NCBI RefSeq assembly: GCF_902686445.1
Contig: NC_062226.1
Location: 13,178,001 to 13,242,000 of the forward strand
Source of the DNA: Sciurus carolinensis
Taxonomy: Eukaryota > Chordata > Mammalia > Rodentia > Sciuridae
Reading direction: 5' to 3'
DNA length: 64,000 nucleotides
Shown here: positions 1 to 10,767 of the stretch, piece after piece
How the letters are laid out: every line of letters starts with the position of its first letter
Numbering within the stretch: the first letter of the stretch is position 1
Program-made: the position numbers and the translations under genes
The notes under the pieces: generated by a model
The model's input: the letters and a program-made list of their open reading frames with translations, nothing else
Told to the model about the DNA's origin: nothing
The model's database searches: none

Positions 1-165
1 GCTCACTCGTTCAGTCCTTACAACCACTCTGGGACAGAGCTGTTGTTAGCTTCATTTTTTTGAGGAAGGAAAGGAGTCTTGAGGGGGCATTGACTTGACC
101 AAGGTGAATGCAGTGAGTACATGGGACTTGAACCCTGAGATTCTGATTCTGAACCTAGTGCTGCC
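1..165 (-). mobile_element. MIR SINE, antisense
   Basis: Reads as the reverse complement of a MIR core: a 'ctcactcgttcagtcctta' start, then a tgaggaagga / accaaggtgaatgcag / acttgaaccctgagattctg series that mirrors the MIR 'tcctcatctgta', 'gaccttgg' and 'gggttcgaatcc' blocks. It is an ancient tRNA-derived SINE shared by mammals. It is cut by the window edge. Confidence 0.75.
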
Positions 166-1010
166 TTGGCCAAAGCTGGGAAATTTGTGCAGTGTCTTTT
201 GAGGTCTTTGGCAGAACCTGGGTTTAAGGTAATCCCCCAGGTGCCTAGTGACCTGCAGTCCAGCTCTGATCCCTTGGGGCAGCTCCTCTTCCCCACCCCC
301 ACCTCACCGGAGAAACTAAGTTCCTTTGTTCCTGTGTTACCAAACAACCCGGCTTTCAGATTCCAATTCTTTCGCTCATATGCTTATGCTCTCGACAGAA
401 GGCTGTCTGATTCTGCAGGACAGCAGGCAGGGAGCTGTGACTCTGTCACATGGAGGGATTTTCCTCCATGGATACTGCTGGAAAACCACTGGGCTAGACA
501 GTCTGTTGGCTCCTGGGGTTCCCAGAGCCAGGGACCTGGGCTCCACTGCTGACCAGCAATGCCTGCAGGCCTGGGGGCTGTTGGATGCCCACCTGGGACC
601 CCCACCCCACCTGCCTGAACAGCTGTCCTGCTTTGTTGGCAACACCAAGGGCCAGATCCTAGAAGGACCTGTCAGCAAGTCCAGCTGGGTCCAAGATGCC
701 ACCTCTAGGGGAATGAGCCGCCCAGGAGCCTGGTGACAGGTGGTGTCTGCAGCCATGCTCAGGGCTGGGGTCAGTCGACCCTGGCACTGGCTGGATGACA
801 GGCTACTTCCTGCCCGTCGCCCTCTTGTTTTCTCTCTCGTCTTCTCCCTTTCCTAAAGCCATACTTTTTTAGACTCTTTCCCTCCTTCCTCCAACAAATG
901 CCCCTGGTCACCACTTTCTGTTGAGGCTACAAGAAAACAAACAAACTCGGGCGTAACCAACCTCGGACAGAGCCTTCACAGGTGGCTGCGTCCTGAGGCG
1001 ACTGGCACCA
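166..1010. other. GC-rich single-copy-like sequence, nothing recognised
   Basis: No repeat family, conserved coding pattern or splice structure is recognisable. Short open frames occur on both strands in the same bases, as expected of GC-rich non-coding DNA. A pyrimidine-rich stretch lies at about 815-900. Confidence 0.5.
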
Positions 1011-1318
1011 CCCCACACCCTGGGCGCGCAGTGGCTGGGGGTGGGAAGGCTTCCTGGAGGCAGTGGCGGTCAAGGGGCACCAGCATGTGAGTAGGAGGCG
1101 GCAGGTGGCAGAGAATCACAGGTGGGGAAGAGGCAGATAATGTAGGTCCGGGGGAGAGGTGCACTAAACTGGGGAGGCCGAGGAAGCCCAAGTGTTGGCG
1201 GAGCCACCAGCCACTCTGTCTGGCTTAAGCATGGACATTGGTGGCCATTTGCAGGTGGAGTAAGGTAGACCATCCAGGACCCAGGCAGCAGGTCACCAAG
1301 GGGCAAGAACCAAGGAAT
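1011..1318 (-). mobile_element. L2 LINE fragment, antisense (weak)
   Basis: The phrase ggcttcctggaggcagtgg at 1048-1066 matches the antisense L2 block seen again at 6255, 13383, 14050 and 22950. The rest is heavily diverged and the borders are approximate. Confidence 0.4.
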
Positions 1319-1522
1319 GGCCAGGTGTGGTGATGTGCACCTGTCATCCCAGCAACTGGGGAGGTTAAGGCAAGGGGATCCTAAGTTCAAGTCCAGCCTC
1401 AGCAACTTAGGGAGCTCCTGTCTCAAAATAAAAACTAAAAAGTGCAAAAGGGCTGGGAATGTAGCTCAGTGGTAGACCACCCCTGGTTCAATCCCCTGTA
1501 CGGAAAAAAAAAAAAAAAAAAA
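1319..1522 (+). mobile_element. B1-dID composite SINE
   Basis: The B1 (7SL-derived) half starts at ggccaggtgtggtgatgtgc and ends near tgtctcaaaataaaaac. It is followed by the tRNA-Ala-derived ID half (gggctgggaatgtagctcag, then ggttcaatcccctgtac) and a 19-base A tail at 1504-1522. The pol III A-box and B-box-like blocks are those of the SINE, not of a tRNA gene. This composite structure is typical of squirrels and dormice and is the main clue to the organism. Confidence 0.9.
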
Positions 1523-2740
1523 GGCAGGGGAATTGATCCTGAGGGTCCTGGGGAGCCAGTGGGGTTTTAAGCAGGGAGGGAGGCGGAATCTGTATTTAGA
1601 AGCTCATCTGGCGGGCTGGACCCCCCACCATGAGCACACAGCTTCCCTCCCCCTTCTCTCCTACCCAGCCCCAGCCTCCGCTGACACAGTGACACATGGA
1701 TGGAAGGAAAGGGGATTGGGGGCTCCTGCTGTTCATCCGCCCTGGCTGACCCAAGCCTGCAAGGCAGCCCCTGACCTCTCACCTCCTGGACCAGGGTCAA
1801 GAGGTGCTCAAGGCTCCATCTCCCCCACCCCAGGCTTTGGTTTTGGCGCCCTCTGCAAAGTCAGTTTGTGCACCAGAAGCTCCGCTATAGGGCAGCTCCC
1901 AGCTCCCTTCCAGCCCCTTCCATCTGAATCCTGCCTCTCACAAGCCCCTTCCCCAGCCCTGCAGCCCCTCTTGGCTCAGGGTGGTTGTCCCCACCCCACT
2001 CCCAATGCCCCATGCTGTGGGGGAGGGGAAGCCCTCTCCCCAAACACAAGCTCTTTTGTTCCAGCCCCGTGGCTTGGCCCTCTGCCCTGTGCCCGCTGCC
2101 CCGCAGTCTCCTGGTGGAGATTTTCTTGCTCTTAATGAGCCCCAGGTCAGCAGAAGACGGAGGCGCTGGCATGCAGGGCTGGAGCCAGGGCTGGAGCTCA
2201 GGCCATTCCTGGCCCCAGCTCGGGACCCGGCCCCTGCCCTGCTCAACCCCTTCCACAGCGCCTGCCTACTCCAGGACAGTGGCGCGTGGCAACGTCTGGT
2301 AGCTAGTACGGAGGGGCTGGGGTGCTGCTAACTGTCCTGTAACACACAGGACAGCGCTCCGCTCCCCGACGACAAAGAGCGAGAGGTCCTAAATGCCAAT
2401 AGTCCAGGTTGAGAGATCTGCTCCAGGATAAAGCCTGTCACCCCAGGGCTGCCTGGGGCCTGGCCAGCTACGTGGGCCGTCATGCAACGTGATTCAGGCT
2501 GGGAAATCCCGAAACTCACGTCCACCTCTCTTGGGGCTGCTTCCCTTGCTGGGGGTCCCCTGCTGCACCACACTGAACTAAATCTCAATTCTTTCCACCC
2601 CCTTTTCCCAGCAGGGACCAGCCCCAGCTGCCCCCTCCCAGAAGCCACCTGGGACCCCCTGATTCCTTGATCAGTCCCCACCAGCCTTGCCCACCCTGGG
2701 TCCCCATTTCCCTTCTATATGAGGAACGGTGGAGGTGAGT
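1523..2740. other. GC-rich sequence, no gene recognised
   Basis: No repeat or exon is recognised. Overlapping open frames on both strands (up to 200 codons at 1533-2135) reflect scarce stop codons in GC-rich DNA; the two strands and several frames are equally open and show no familiar domain. Confidence 0.5.
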
Positions 2741-2830
2741 GGACTCTGCCCCTTCCTAGCAGTGTGACAATGGGCGACCTCCATGTTCTCTGCCTCAGTT
2801 TCCTCCATAAAATGGGCGTGAGCTTTCCAG
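2741..2830 (+). mobile_element. MIR fragment
   Basis: MIR core order is seen: cctagcagtgtgacaatggg, then ctctgcctcagtttcctcc, then ataaaatggg. Confidence 0.7.
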
Positions 2831-3230
2831 TGAGAGGTCTGTGGGTTCTCGCATCTCCTTTCCTCTGTTCTCCAGTTTAGCTTCTCAAGGTGCAAGAGGA
2901 GGAAGATTGGGGCTGTCCTCCTAGATGCCAAGAGAGCGCTGGGCTGCCAAGGACACTGCAGGACAGAGACCTCTACAGCCACACCCAGCAACGCTGCTGC
3001 CCCCTGACTCCTGGCTGCCTGGACTCTCTCCTTCCTGCGGCTCTTCCCAGCTTCCCAGCCTCCTCCTGGGCTCAGCTTCTCCTGCTGGGATTGGACCTCA
3101 GAGGTGTGCAGCCACCTGGTGCACCTGAGTCCGCTCAGGGGAGGGGGCCTGTGCTGGGTGAGGTGGGGTTTGGAGTCTTAGAAATTCTGGAAAGACTCAG
3201 CAGAACACACCCCGTGCCCCTGTTTGAAAC
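2831..3230. other. Unassigned GC-rich sequence
   Basis: No repeat, RNA gene or exon recognised. Confidence 0.4.
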
Positions 3231-3570
3231 CATTCATTCAGAATAAAGCCCAAGCCCTGAGCCTGGCACCCAAGGCCTCTGCCTGGTCCTGCTGACCTCT
3301 CCCGGCTCCAGCCTCCTGTGCCCACTGGGCTTGGGGTCCAGCCCACCGAACTGTTGGAGGTTCCCAGAGAGGCTTCAGTGTGGGTCTCAGCTCCAGGCCT
3401 CACCCCTGCAGCTCCTCTTGCCTGCTCGCTGTGCCCTTCCACCAGGCCGGCACTGGTCACTCAGCTCAGCATCCCCACCCCATAGGCCCTCCTTCCCTGG
3501 CTGTCAATCAGCTGTGGACACCTGTTCTGAGCTCCTCCCTGAGGCAGGGACCCAGCATGGTGCTCCCAGG
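3231..3570 (+). mobile_element. L2 LINE 3' region
   Basis: Follows the sense L2 order: attcagaataaagcccaagc, then a 'cctggtcctgctgacctctc' segment, and further on 'gagctcctccctgaggcagg'. Decayed; inferred from family memory. Confidence 0.55.
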
Positions 3571-3984
3571 GGCCCTGCCACCAAGCAGAGAGGCAGAGAG
3601 CTGTTAGGCGGCGTGCGAAGTGTGAATCAAGGAGACCAGGAGTGAGACCCTGGGCCCCAGCACTCCTCTCCATCCCAGCGTCTGCCCCTCGGAACTGAGC
3701 TGCCTTCAGGGTTCAGGGGAGGCAGGGGGATGGAACATTCCAGTGCCTGGGCAGCCACCAGACTAACTGAATCTCTGGAGCAAGGCTGGGCATCATCCCA
3801 AGGCCCAGCAAGGATCAGAATCCTCAGGAAATTCTGGGGCAGCCAGGTCTCTTCCTGCCACCCAGGTGAGGCTGCGCTCTGCCAGAGGCTTCCAATGCTC
3901 TTTAATAGCATCCCGTGTGCTGCCCTGACCCGGGGCCCTCCACAGCTTGCAAGGTACTTTTACTTGTATCAAATCACTCCACCA
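3571..3984. other. Unassigned sequence
   Basis: The last 90 bases (caaggtacttttacttgtat) may be a MIR-like antisense tail, but this is too weak to call. Confidence 0.3.
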
Positions 3985-4110
3985 TTCACTATTCATTCAA
4001 CAAACATTCAGGTGAAGTGCTGGGGCCACAGAGTTGAAGTTCTGAGCTGTGTGCAACAGGGACAGACACACAGATAAGTTGACATACAAGGCCATCAGGT
4101 GTGACCAGGC
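3985..4110 (-). mobile_element. L2 LINE 3' end, antisense
   Basis: Begins attcattcaacaaacattca, the reverse complement of the L2 3' terminus, followed by a decayed 'gctggggccacagagttgaa' block. Confidence 0.65.
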
Positions 4111-5040
4111 TGCCCCAGATTCCTGAGTGGAATGGTGGGTTACAGCATCCTCTGGTCTGCAGCAGAACCTGCATGGAGCAGGGGTGACAGGGGGCCCTGG
4201 TGGGGACTGGCAAAGGACAAAGGTGCAAACACAGGAGGGGTGCGAAGTAGGTGGGGGGGCAGAGGTGTGGAGCAGTGGATGATGTTTGGTCATCTGTCCT
4301 GGTGGCCTGGCTGAGGACCACAGGGGAAGGGAGGAAGCAGAGACCAGGGGAGGAAGGAGGCCGGACATGGTCAGGAGGCGCGAGGAAGGATGGGAGAGAT
4401 TTCGTGGGCCCAAGAGGAGGCTGGCAGGGTGGTCCTCAGGTGGCGGGAGGGGACAGAGCCCTGTGGGTAGGATCGGTCTCCATGGGGTAGTTGAGTGAAT
4501 AGGGAGGCCTGCAGCCAAATACAGGCGGGCTCAGGAGGGGCCCTGGAGAGGTCTCTGGGGTTCAGCCTCGCTGCTCACTTGCTGCTGCACACAGTAGGCC
4601 GTCACTGCGTGCCTGTGGGCACATTCATGGTCCTGGGGGCAATGGGAGAGAGACGAGCAGAGAGAGATACAGAGATAGATGGGGACATGGACACAGAGAT
4701 AGACTGAGACAGCGACGGGGAGTCTCTGAAAGGCTGCCAGGCCCTCTGTGCTGTCAGAGGCCAGTCTGAAGGAAAGGACGGCCACCCTCACCCCACCCCC
4801 ACAGAGCTGCAGAGGACAGACCGGAGGGCCTCAGAGCAGGGCACCCAGCAGAGCCTGCACCCTGGCTCCCAGCTTCTGGCACAGTCCCTTCCTCCAAGAC
4901 TGGCCTCACCAGGAAGAAAGGGACCCTCTGTCCCCACCCTGGAGGAAGAGGCTGAGCCAGGCAGCCACCTCCAGAGGCCAGGGTCCAGCACCTGCTTCCT
5001 CCGCAGCTCACCCAGCTCCCTTCTAGGTCAGCCTCATGCT
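4111..5040. other. Purine-rich unassigned sequence
   Basis: G/A-rich on the + strand (4320-4470), with a GA/GATA-rich low-complexity patch at about 4647-4712. No gene or repeat family recognised. Confidence 0.4.
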
Positions 5041-5400
5041 GGGGCTCCAGGTCACCCTTTGGCTGCCTCTGCTGACGGCCGCCTCAGTGCCTGGCATTCC
5101 ACATTAGCAGAGGGCAGTGTGAGGCCACTCGTGGGTAGTGCTGGCAGAGCTGGGATGGGGATGGGGACAGGCGGCCCGGCCACTTCAGGAACTGCAGTCC
5201 CCGGAACTGGCTCTTCTGCTCGCAGACTGAACCCGTGGAGCCCGGCGGGCACGTGGGACCACCACACCGTCACATGCTCTCGCGGGGGCTTCTGCAGATG
5301 CCGAGGCGGGCAGAGGGCCGTCACCCTCCCGCGGGGCCCAGCTCTCTGCACGCTTGTCTGCCTGCGCTCGCACACGGAGGCGCTGCGGGAATGTAGGTCA
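5041..5400. promoter_or_regulatory. Small CpG-rich patch
   Basis: CpG dinucleotides cluster here: I counted about 19 in 5221-5400, against few in the flanks. No TATA box or clear exon accompanies it. It could be a short CpG island remnant or chance. Confidence 0.3.
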
Positions 5401-6230
5401 CCGGCTGGAAGGCCTGGGGTTGTGGTGACCCAGCCATCCGGGCACAGGCTTCAGATTGGACAGGAATCCACCCCTCCCTCCACCTGCCTCTGCCCCGCTC
5501 CCCGGTCAGTCCGACCCCAGGCCCCTTGGGCTTGTGTCTTGTTTTCCCAGAATCCTTGGGTGGGGCTGAGACTGCCCAACCCTGCTCTGCCCAGGGGAGG
5601 GGCAGGGCTGCTCGTCCACCGCCCTCTTCTCTGTGAGTTTGTCCCTCTGCTGGGCAATGTCGAGCCCCCAAGTGGCAACGTGGCTGCCGCCCTGAAGAGT
5701 CAGAAGGCATAGCCCATGAGATGTCCCAGGACTAGAGGTAATGACCCCACTGACAGTGGGGAGCCAGCGGCCTCAGCCAGGCTGGTCAGGGCTGGCGTCC
5801 TGCGGGAGGGGAACCCTGGGTGGGCATTTGAGCCGAAGCTCCGGCCAGCCTTGGAAAGGAAGTGGTTCTGATATGTGACTCCGGTCCCTCCACCCTGGAA
5901 TCAGGGCCTTCATCAAGGTCACATCTGGAAGGACCATCAGAGACTCCTCTACAGAAGGCTGTCCGGTGGCCCCGCAAGCGCAACAAGCCCAGGACACCAC
6001 CCCTCCTCCCATCCAGAATCCGCTCTGCCAGGGGCGTCCCCTCCTCCACCTGAACACCCACATTCCCGCCACGCAGGCCAGAGATCAGGGTCCTCCCGGC
6101 TCTTCTCTTACTCAACCCCCACTCAGTCGCCACCTTCTCAGTCTGGCTCACCAGGCAGCTCACAACCCAGAGGCGGAGGCACACAGAGAAGCAAGTGGAC
6201 CTTGTCCATCGTGTGCAGTGGGATAGCAGG
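5401..6230. other. Unassigned GC-rich sequence
   Basis: No repeat, RNA gene or exon recognised. Open frames on both strands overlap. Confidence 0.4.
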
Positions 6231-6330
6231 AGGTCCAGGGGTCCAGGGAGTCCAGGCAAGGCAGGCTTCCTGGAGGAGGCGGCCTGAGCTGTGGGTGGGG
6301 GTGGGGGGACGGCAAGTGCACAGGTGACGG
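6231..6330 (-). mobile_element. L2 fragment, antisense (weak)
   Basis: Carries the recurring antisense L2 phrase ggcaggcttcctggaggagg at 6258-6277. The remainder is G-rich and too diverged to bound. Confidence 0.35.
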
Positions 6331-6380
6331 GGAGGGAGAAGTTAGTCCATGGTGGGGGGGCGGGGAGAGAGGGGGTGTGA
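6290..6380 (+). repeat. G-rich tract with quadruplex-like runs
   Basis: G runs of 3, 5 and 6 lie at about 6294-6309, and runs of 7, 4 and 5 at about 6354-6376 separated by 1- and 5-base gaps. The second cluster satisfies the usual four-tract G-quadruplex pattern on the + strand. Confidence 0.5.
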
Positions 6381-6799
6381 CGAGACCCCAGCAGAGGGAG
6401 CCTCTGCAGGGTCAGGCCCGGCTGCCTTAAGTCCTGTTGATGGGTGAGGCTTTATCCTGCTGCAGCAGGGGCAGGGGGCACCACGGGGTTCTTAGTGCGG
6501 CCCTTCTGGCTGCACATGGGGAGCGCATTGGGGTCAGGTGGAGATGGGAGCCGGGGGAGGGCAAGATGGCGGCCTAGGCTCCCTTGAGGAATCCCAGCTG
6601 GAAGGGGCACAGCTGTGACTCGGGGGTTCAGCAGCCGCGGGCATAACCACGCAGCAGAAGGAACAGGATGGGCAGTGGGGACAGTCTGGACTCCAGCATC
6701 CAGGAGGCCAGCCAGGGAGAGGAAACTGGGGACACACTGTGCCTGCTGGGAAGGGCCCACCTGCCTTCTTGGAATACAAAGGGGTGGAGCAATGGTCCA
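6381..6799. other. Unassigned GC-rich sequence
   Basis: No repeat family or exon recognised. Confidence 0.4.
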
Positions 6800-6905
6800 G
6801 CCCTGGGTGTGAGTCAGGCCTCATCATCGGCAGGACTGAGACTTGGACCAGGAGCTCAATTTCCTCTTCTGTAAAATGGGGATCAATGTGCCAAGAATTG
6901 CATTC
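6800..6905 (+). mobile_element. MIR fragment
   Basis: Contains ctcaatttcctcttctgtaa followed by aatggggatca, the conserved MIR core. Confidence 0.7.
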
Positions 6906-7364
6906 GGCAGTGGGAAGGCTTGGGGCACTGGGCCATGCCACTGATCGTCCAACGAAGTCTGCAGCAGGGCACCAGCCTCCACCATGAGGCAGCCGCTGGC
7001 CAGGACCAGGCATGCTTTATCCACCCTCTGGGGCAACTCCCCTGGAGGTGTGCAGGGGAAAACCTAGGCCTCTGACCCTTCAGGACAGAGCCTTCCAGAA
7101 GCCATAGAAAGTAACGCCTTGAAGCACACAGAAGCCCCTGGACAAGTCGCTTCCTCCCACTCCCTTCCAGAGCCTGTCCAGTCTCATTGCTCTTCTTGAT
7201 TGACGGCTCCTCAGGATTTGGGTTCTTCCCTAGTCTGTGGGGTGGAGGTGAGGAAATCACCACTCAGCCACCTGCCCCTTGAAAAGTCCAGAGGCCCAGG
7301 AACGGCCTGCTGGCAGGACCGAGGCTCCCTGAGCACGGGGAGGGCTGCAGGTTAGGGACTCAGC
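6906..7364. other. Unassigned sequence
   Basis: No repeat or exon recognised. Confidence 0.4.
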
Positions 7365-7570
7365 CCAGAGTGGTGGAGAGAGAACTGGCGTCGGGAGGCC
7401 TGGGTTGAGTCACAAGTTCCCCTCTAACTGTGTGGTCAGGGGCTCCTTGGAGCCTGGATGGTCTCATCCAAGTGAAAGGGCTGCTCCTTGCTCTGGGGGG
7501 AGCTGAAGCCTCCATTCATGTAGAACATTTAGCACGGGCCCCATACATAGTAAGTGCTCAGTAAACGGAC
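7365..7570 (+). mobile_element. MIR SINE, nearly full length
   Basis: Order seen: gtcgggaggcctgggttgag, ctaactgtgtggtcaggggc, ggatggtctcatccaagtga and a 3' end catagtaagtgctcagtaaa. All main MIR blocks are present in sense. Confidence 0.8.
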
Positions 7571-7889
7571 CCAGCTCTGCCTCTCTGGCCTCACGTCCTC
7601 CCTAGGAAAGGGCCCCGGGGGGAGTGAGGCCTCTTCTCTCCCTCCAGTTTCCTTGGAGGCCCTGCCAACCTGGTCCAGGAATCCGAATTCTGGCATTCCT
7701 TCCCACCCCAGGTAGGACAGACTGGGGTCCAGGTCTTTGCCCAGGGCCTGTTGAGCTAGCCCAGTGGTAGAGCCAGCAGGGGGCCTGAGGGGCAGGGCAG
7801 GCCCAGGCAGAGCCTCCAACATCCTGTCTCATGTGCGCAGCTCAGGAAGGGGCCTAGGAGACACTGGTTCAGGGAACAGGTTTCTCAGT
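7571..7889. other. Unassigned sequence
   Basis: No repeat or exon recognised. Confidence 0.35.
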
Positions 7890-8040
7890 GGAACAAACCT
7901 TTGTGATTCCTGGCTACACTAGCTGTGTGACTTAGGTCAAGTCACTCAACCTCTCTGAGCTTCAGTTTCCTCACCTCGAGCAGGAGAATGATAATACCTC
8001 ATTGGATGGGTGGGGACGGGAATTGAGGTGAAGAATGAAC
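7890..8040 (+). mobile_element. MIR SINE
   Basis: Well-kept core: ctagctgtgtgacttaggtc, aagtcactcaacctctctga and gcttcagtttcctcacctcg, then gaatgataatacctc. Confidence 0.85.
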
Positions 8041-8374
8041 CACACTCCCAGCTCTGCTGAGATGATTTTTAAGACCAGCCTCTATGTGCTGCCAGTTGAG
8101 GCCAATTCCCTTGATGGCATTTCAGCCTCCCTCTCTGCAGGGAAGGGCCAGGGAGTAGTGACATCAGGCCCCTGACAGCTTCCAGCTCAAAATAGCCTTT
8201 TCTTTCGACTGACTCCATTCCGTCACAGCTGCTTCTGCCTCCTGCTGTCCCCGCTGAGCCAACGTGTTCCCTGCCACGCAGTGCCCTGCACCCTGGGAGG
8301 CAGATCTCCCAGGGCAGGTGGAGGGGCCTCCGGGTGCCAGCTCGGGCGCATCGATGGCCCTCAGAGCAGGCAGC
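8041..8374. other. Unassigned sequence
   Basis: No repeat or exon recognised. Confidence 0.35.
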
Positions 8375-8605
8375 ACTGTAAAGCTCCGGGCACTGCAGCC
8401 GGAGGGGCCTGGATTCAGATCCCACCGTGCTTAACTCTGCTCTGGGACAGTCATTCACCCCCCTCGAGCCTCAGTTTCTTCATCTGGAAAATGGGCTAGC
8501 AGCAACCTGCCAGGTCATGAGATTGAAACAGAGGGCGCACACAGCAGGCCCCTCCTGGACCCTGGCATGGGGCCAGTGCTCAATAAGCAGGACTCGTTCT
8601 TATAC
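8375..8605 (+). mobile_element. MIR SINE, nearly full length
   Basis: ggcctggattcagatcccac, then gcctcagtttcttcatctgg, aaaatgggctagc and the 3' block ggccagtgctcaataagcag. Confidence 0.85.
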
Positions 8606-8879
8606 CTGCACCAGCCACATCCATCTACCTCCCACTGGGGCCTCCCAGTGACCCTGGGCTGGTGTCCTTGCTGACTGTTGTCTGGAAGAAATGGAGGGTT
8701 CTGAGCTCCTGAGTGACCTCTTCCACCCCAGGATTTCCGAAGCATCCGGCCCTCCGGAGCATTCACGGGAGCCCCTATCTCACCAGCTTGCTCCCACCTG
8801 AATCGTAGATACCCCCACCAGGCGTCCAGCCTCACACGCGCCTCTCTCTCCTCCGAAGCGCCAAGACCCCTGTAGCAGC

Positions 8880-8990
8880 AGGCAGGTCAGGGCTGGGTCC
8901 TCATTTTCCAGGTGAGGAAGTTGAAGCTGAGTGAGGATGGGGACTGACCCCCGGCCACCCACGCCAAAGAGAGCTGGGGTGAGGCTCAGG
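8880..8990 (-). mobile_element. MIR fragment, antisense
   Basis: tcctcattttccaggtgagg followed by aagttgaagctgagtgagga reads as antisense MIR. Confidence 0.6.
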
Positions 8991-9120
8991 CCACAGGAAG
9001 GGGAGAGCAGGCCGGGTCTGAGTCTCCTTTAGAATCTGGATGGTGGGAACTGGAACCCTTGGGGCTTGGAGCCCGGCACTCTCAACAGAAGCCCAGAGGT
9101 GGGGAGGAGGCCTGGGGGTG

Positions 9121-9600
9121 CAGAGCAGGCCAAGCGCGGGGTCCAGCGGGGGCCGCGGGCTCGACCAGCCGCTCACCACTCCTTCGCTGATTCAGTCGCT
9201 CGTTGGTTTACAGCCCGCGTGCACTGGGCACTGCTCGGACCAGGCGCCGTGAGACCCTGGAATAGGTGGCGGACCAGGCGGGGCCCGGCCCTCAGGCATC
9301 TTCACAGTCCTAAGTAGGAGTCTGGCTAATGACCAGGGAATCAAAACGCACCCGACCCAGGAGCCGCAAGACAGGCGGGAGGCGCCATCGGCGCAGCGGA
9401 AGCAGGCAGGACCCACAAGACCGCCAGGAGAAAGGTCTCGCCGGGCAAGACTCTGGCCCGTCAGGCTGCCTCTCGTCCCCTTCCTTGGCCATCCCAAGGC
9501 AGACGGGAGGAGGAGCTTCTCTGAAAGACAGCTCTCGATGGAGCCGCACCCCCAGCCACAGCGCTGCCGTCCCCAGTTTTGTCCCCATGGAGACCCCGGA
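9121..9600. promoter_or_regulatory. CpG-island-like segment
   Basis: I counted about 37 CpG dinucleotides in these 480 bases; with a G+C content judged near two thirds this meets the usual island criteria. It overlaps an old L2 fragment, so part of its age-related CpG decay has been avoided. No TATA box, initiator or exon is evident. It could be an unmethylated enhancer or an alternative promoter of an unseen gene. Confidence 0.45.
9180..9300 (-). mobile_element. L2 LINE 3' end, antisense
   Basis: ttcagtcgctcgttggttta, then gcactgggcactgctcggac and caggcgccgtgagaccctgg, mirror the L2 3' end. Unusually CpG-rich for an old L2. Confidence 0.55.
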
Positions 9601-9619
9601 GCCCTCGGTGTCTCCTGGG

Positions 9620-10310
9620 CATTCATTCACGCCCTCACTCACCCTGCCAGCGTTTGTTGGCTGTTTACCGCAGGCTGGTCAGACAGCTGCGCCCTGGGCA
9701 TACTGAGAGTTTAGAGGTGAGCGGTGGTCACCCAGGTTAAATGCATGAGAGCGCCTAGCGCCAACAAGAGCAGTTCCTACAAAGGACGAGCGGGACTCAG
9801 AGAGTGGAGTCTCATTGGATGGACTGGGGGAATATGGTCTAGGGAAGGCTTCTCCGAGGAGTTGACTTTTCATTTGATTTTGGGATAAGGAAGAAGAGTC
9901 AGTTCCATGAAGAGTTAGAGGAAGAATAGGTAGACGAAGACAGCATGTGCAAAGGCCCTGGGGTGGGAAGAGTATTATAAAAAGATCAGATCTGTATGGC
10001 TGGGACCTAAACAGGGAGGAGGTAAAGAAAGAGGTGTCAGATGGTGCAGGGAGGCAGAGAGGCAGATCTGATAGCATGGCCAGAGGGAGAGGTCCGGAAG
10101 AGGCCAGAAAGAAAATGAGAAAGAAATAGATGAAAACCAGGAGTGAGACTACTCCAGAAGCTGGGTGAAGAAAGCGCTTTGAGAGGGCAGGTGTCGGGGA
10201 GGACTCCTGTGTCCTCGTGACATTCCCGAGATGAGGCCCTCAACACCGTTACTGGAGATGAGGCCTCTAAGGACCTTATTTAATGAAGGGGCAGTGAGTG
10301 GTTCCTGAGC
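9620..10310 (-). mobile_element. L2 LINE, antisense, about 0.7 kb
   Basis: Starts with the antisense 3' terminus (gcattcattcacgccctcac) and carries, in order, tctagggaaggcttctccga, gcatgtgcaaaggccctggg, and gtggttcctgagccaatagg near 10298-10317. No open frame survives. Confidence 0.6.
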
Positions 10311-10354
10311 CAATAGGACCACATGCCTACAGGACACCAGAGTGGTTGCTTTCC

Positions 10355-10358
<4 letters not shown>

Positions 10359-10389
<31 letters not shown>
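10359..10389 (+). repeat. (AC)n microsatellite
   Basis: About 15 uninterrupted AC units, then tgcgcgcacgc. Likely polymorphic; the open frames across it encode only alternating Thr-His. Confidence 0.98.
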
Positions 10390-10390
<1 letters not shown>

Positions 10391-10391
<1 letters not shown>

Positions 10392-10679
10392 CGCGCACGC
10401 CAAGGGAAGACCAGGAAAAAACTTAGCGGAAAGGGGCCATTTTGGTTGGAATATGGATGTTGGACTCCAAGCCTCCAGAAGAGTGAGGGGAAGATTTCCT
10501 CTCCTGAAATCTCTGTTGTTCAAGCCCTCAGTCTACAGTGTTCTCAAGAGCTGACAGAGGGGACCAGCGGCCTACGACCTGAGGAGTCTCCTCCTGGGGA
10601 AGCTTTCCTGGACTCAAGCGTGGGGTTAGAGGGGCCACAAGGCCGTCACGTCTCCCTCAGGGCATCGGCCTCTCTCCCA
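10391..10679. other. Unassigned sequence
   Basis: Nothing recognised. Confidence 0.35.
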
Positions 10680-10767
10680 GGCCGACTCTGGAATGGCACA
10701 AAGGCAGAGACCAGGTTTGACTTATTCTTGGACCTGAAAGTGTCGAATGAATGAATGCAGAACCAGG
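10680..10767 (+). mobile_element. L2 LINE 3' end
   Basis: aaaggcagagaccaggtttg and the terminal tgtcgaatgaatgaatgcag match the sense L2 3' end. Confidence 0.65.

Noticed and set aside
1440..1500. tRNA-like A and B boxes (here and in every ID element)
   Set aside because: These are the tRNA-Ala-derived promoter of ID SINEs; no cloverleaf with an acceptor stem is present.
1845..1858. CTCF-like word tttggcgccctctgcaaa
   Set aside because: Only 11 of 14 core positions match on the minus strand; weaker than the four motifs kept.
10359..10389. Z-DNA-forming regulatory element at the (AC)n repeat
   Set aside because: An ordinary short microsatellite; nothing in context supports a function.
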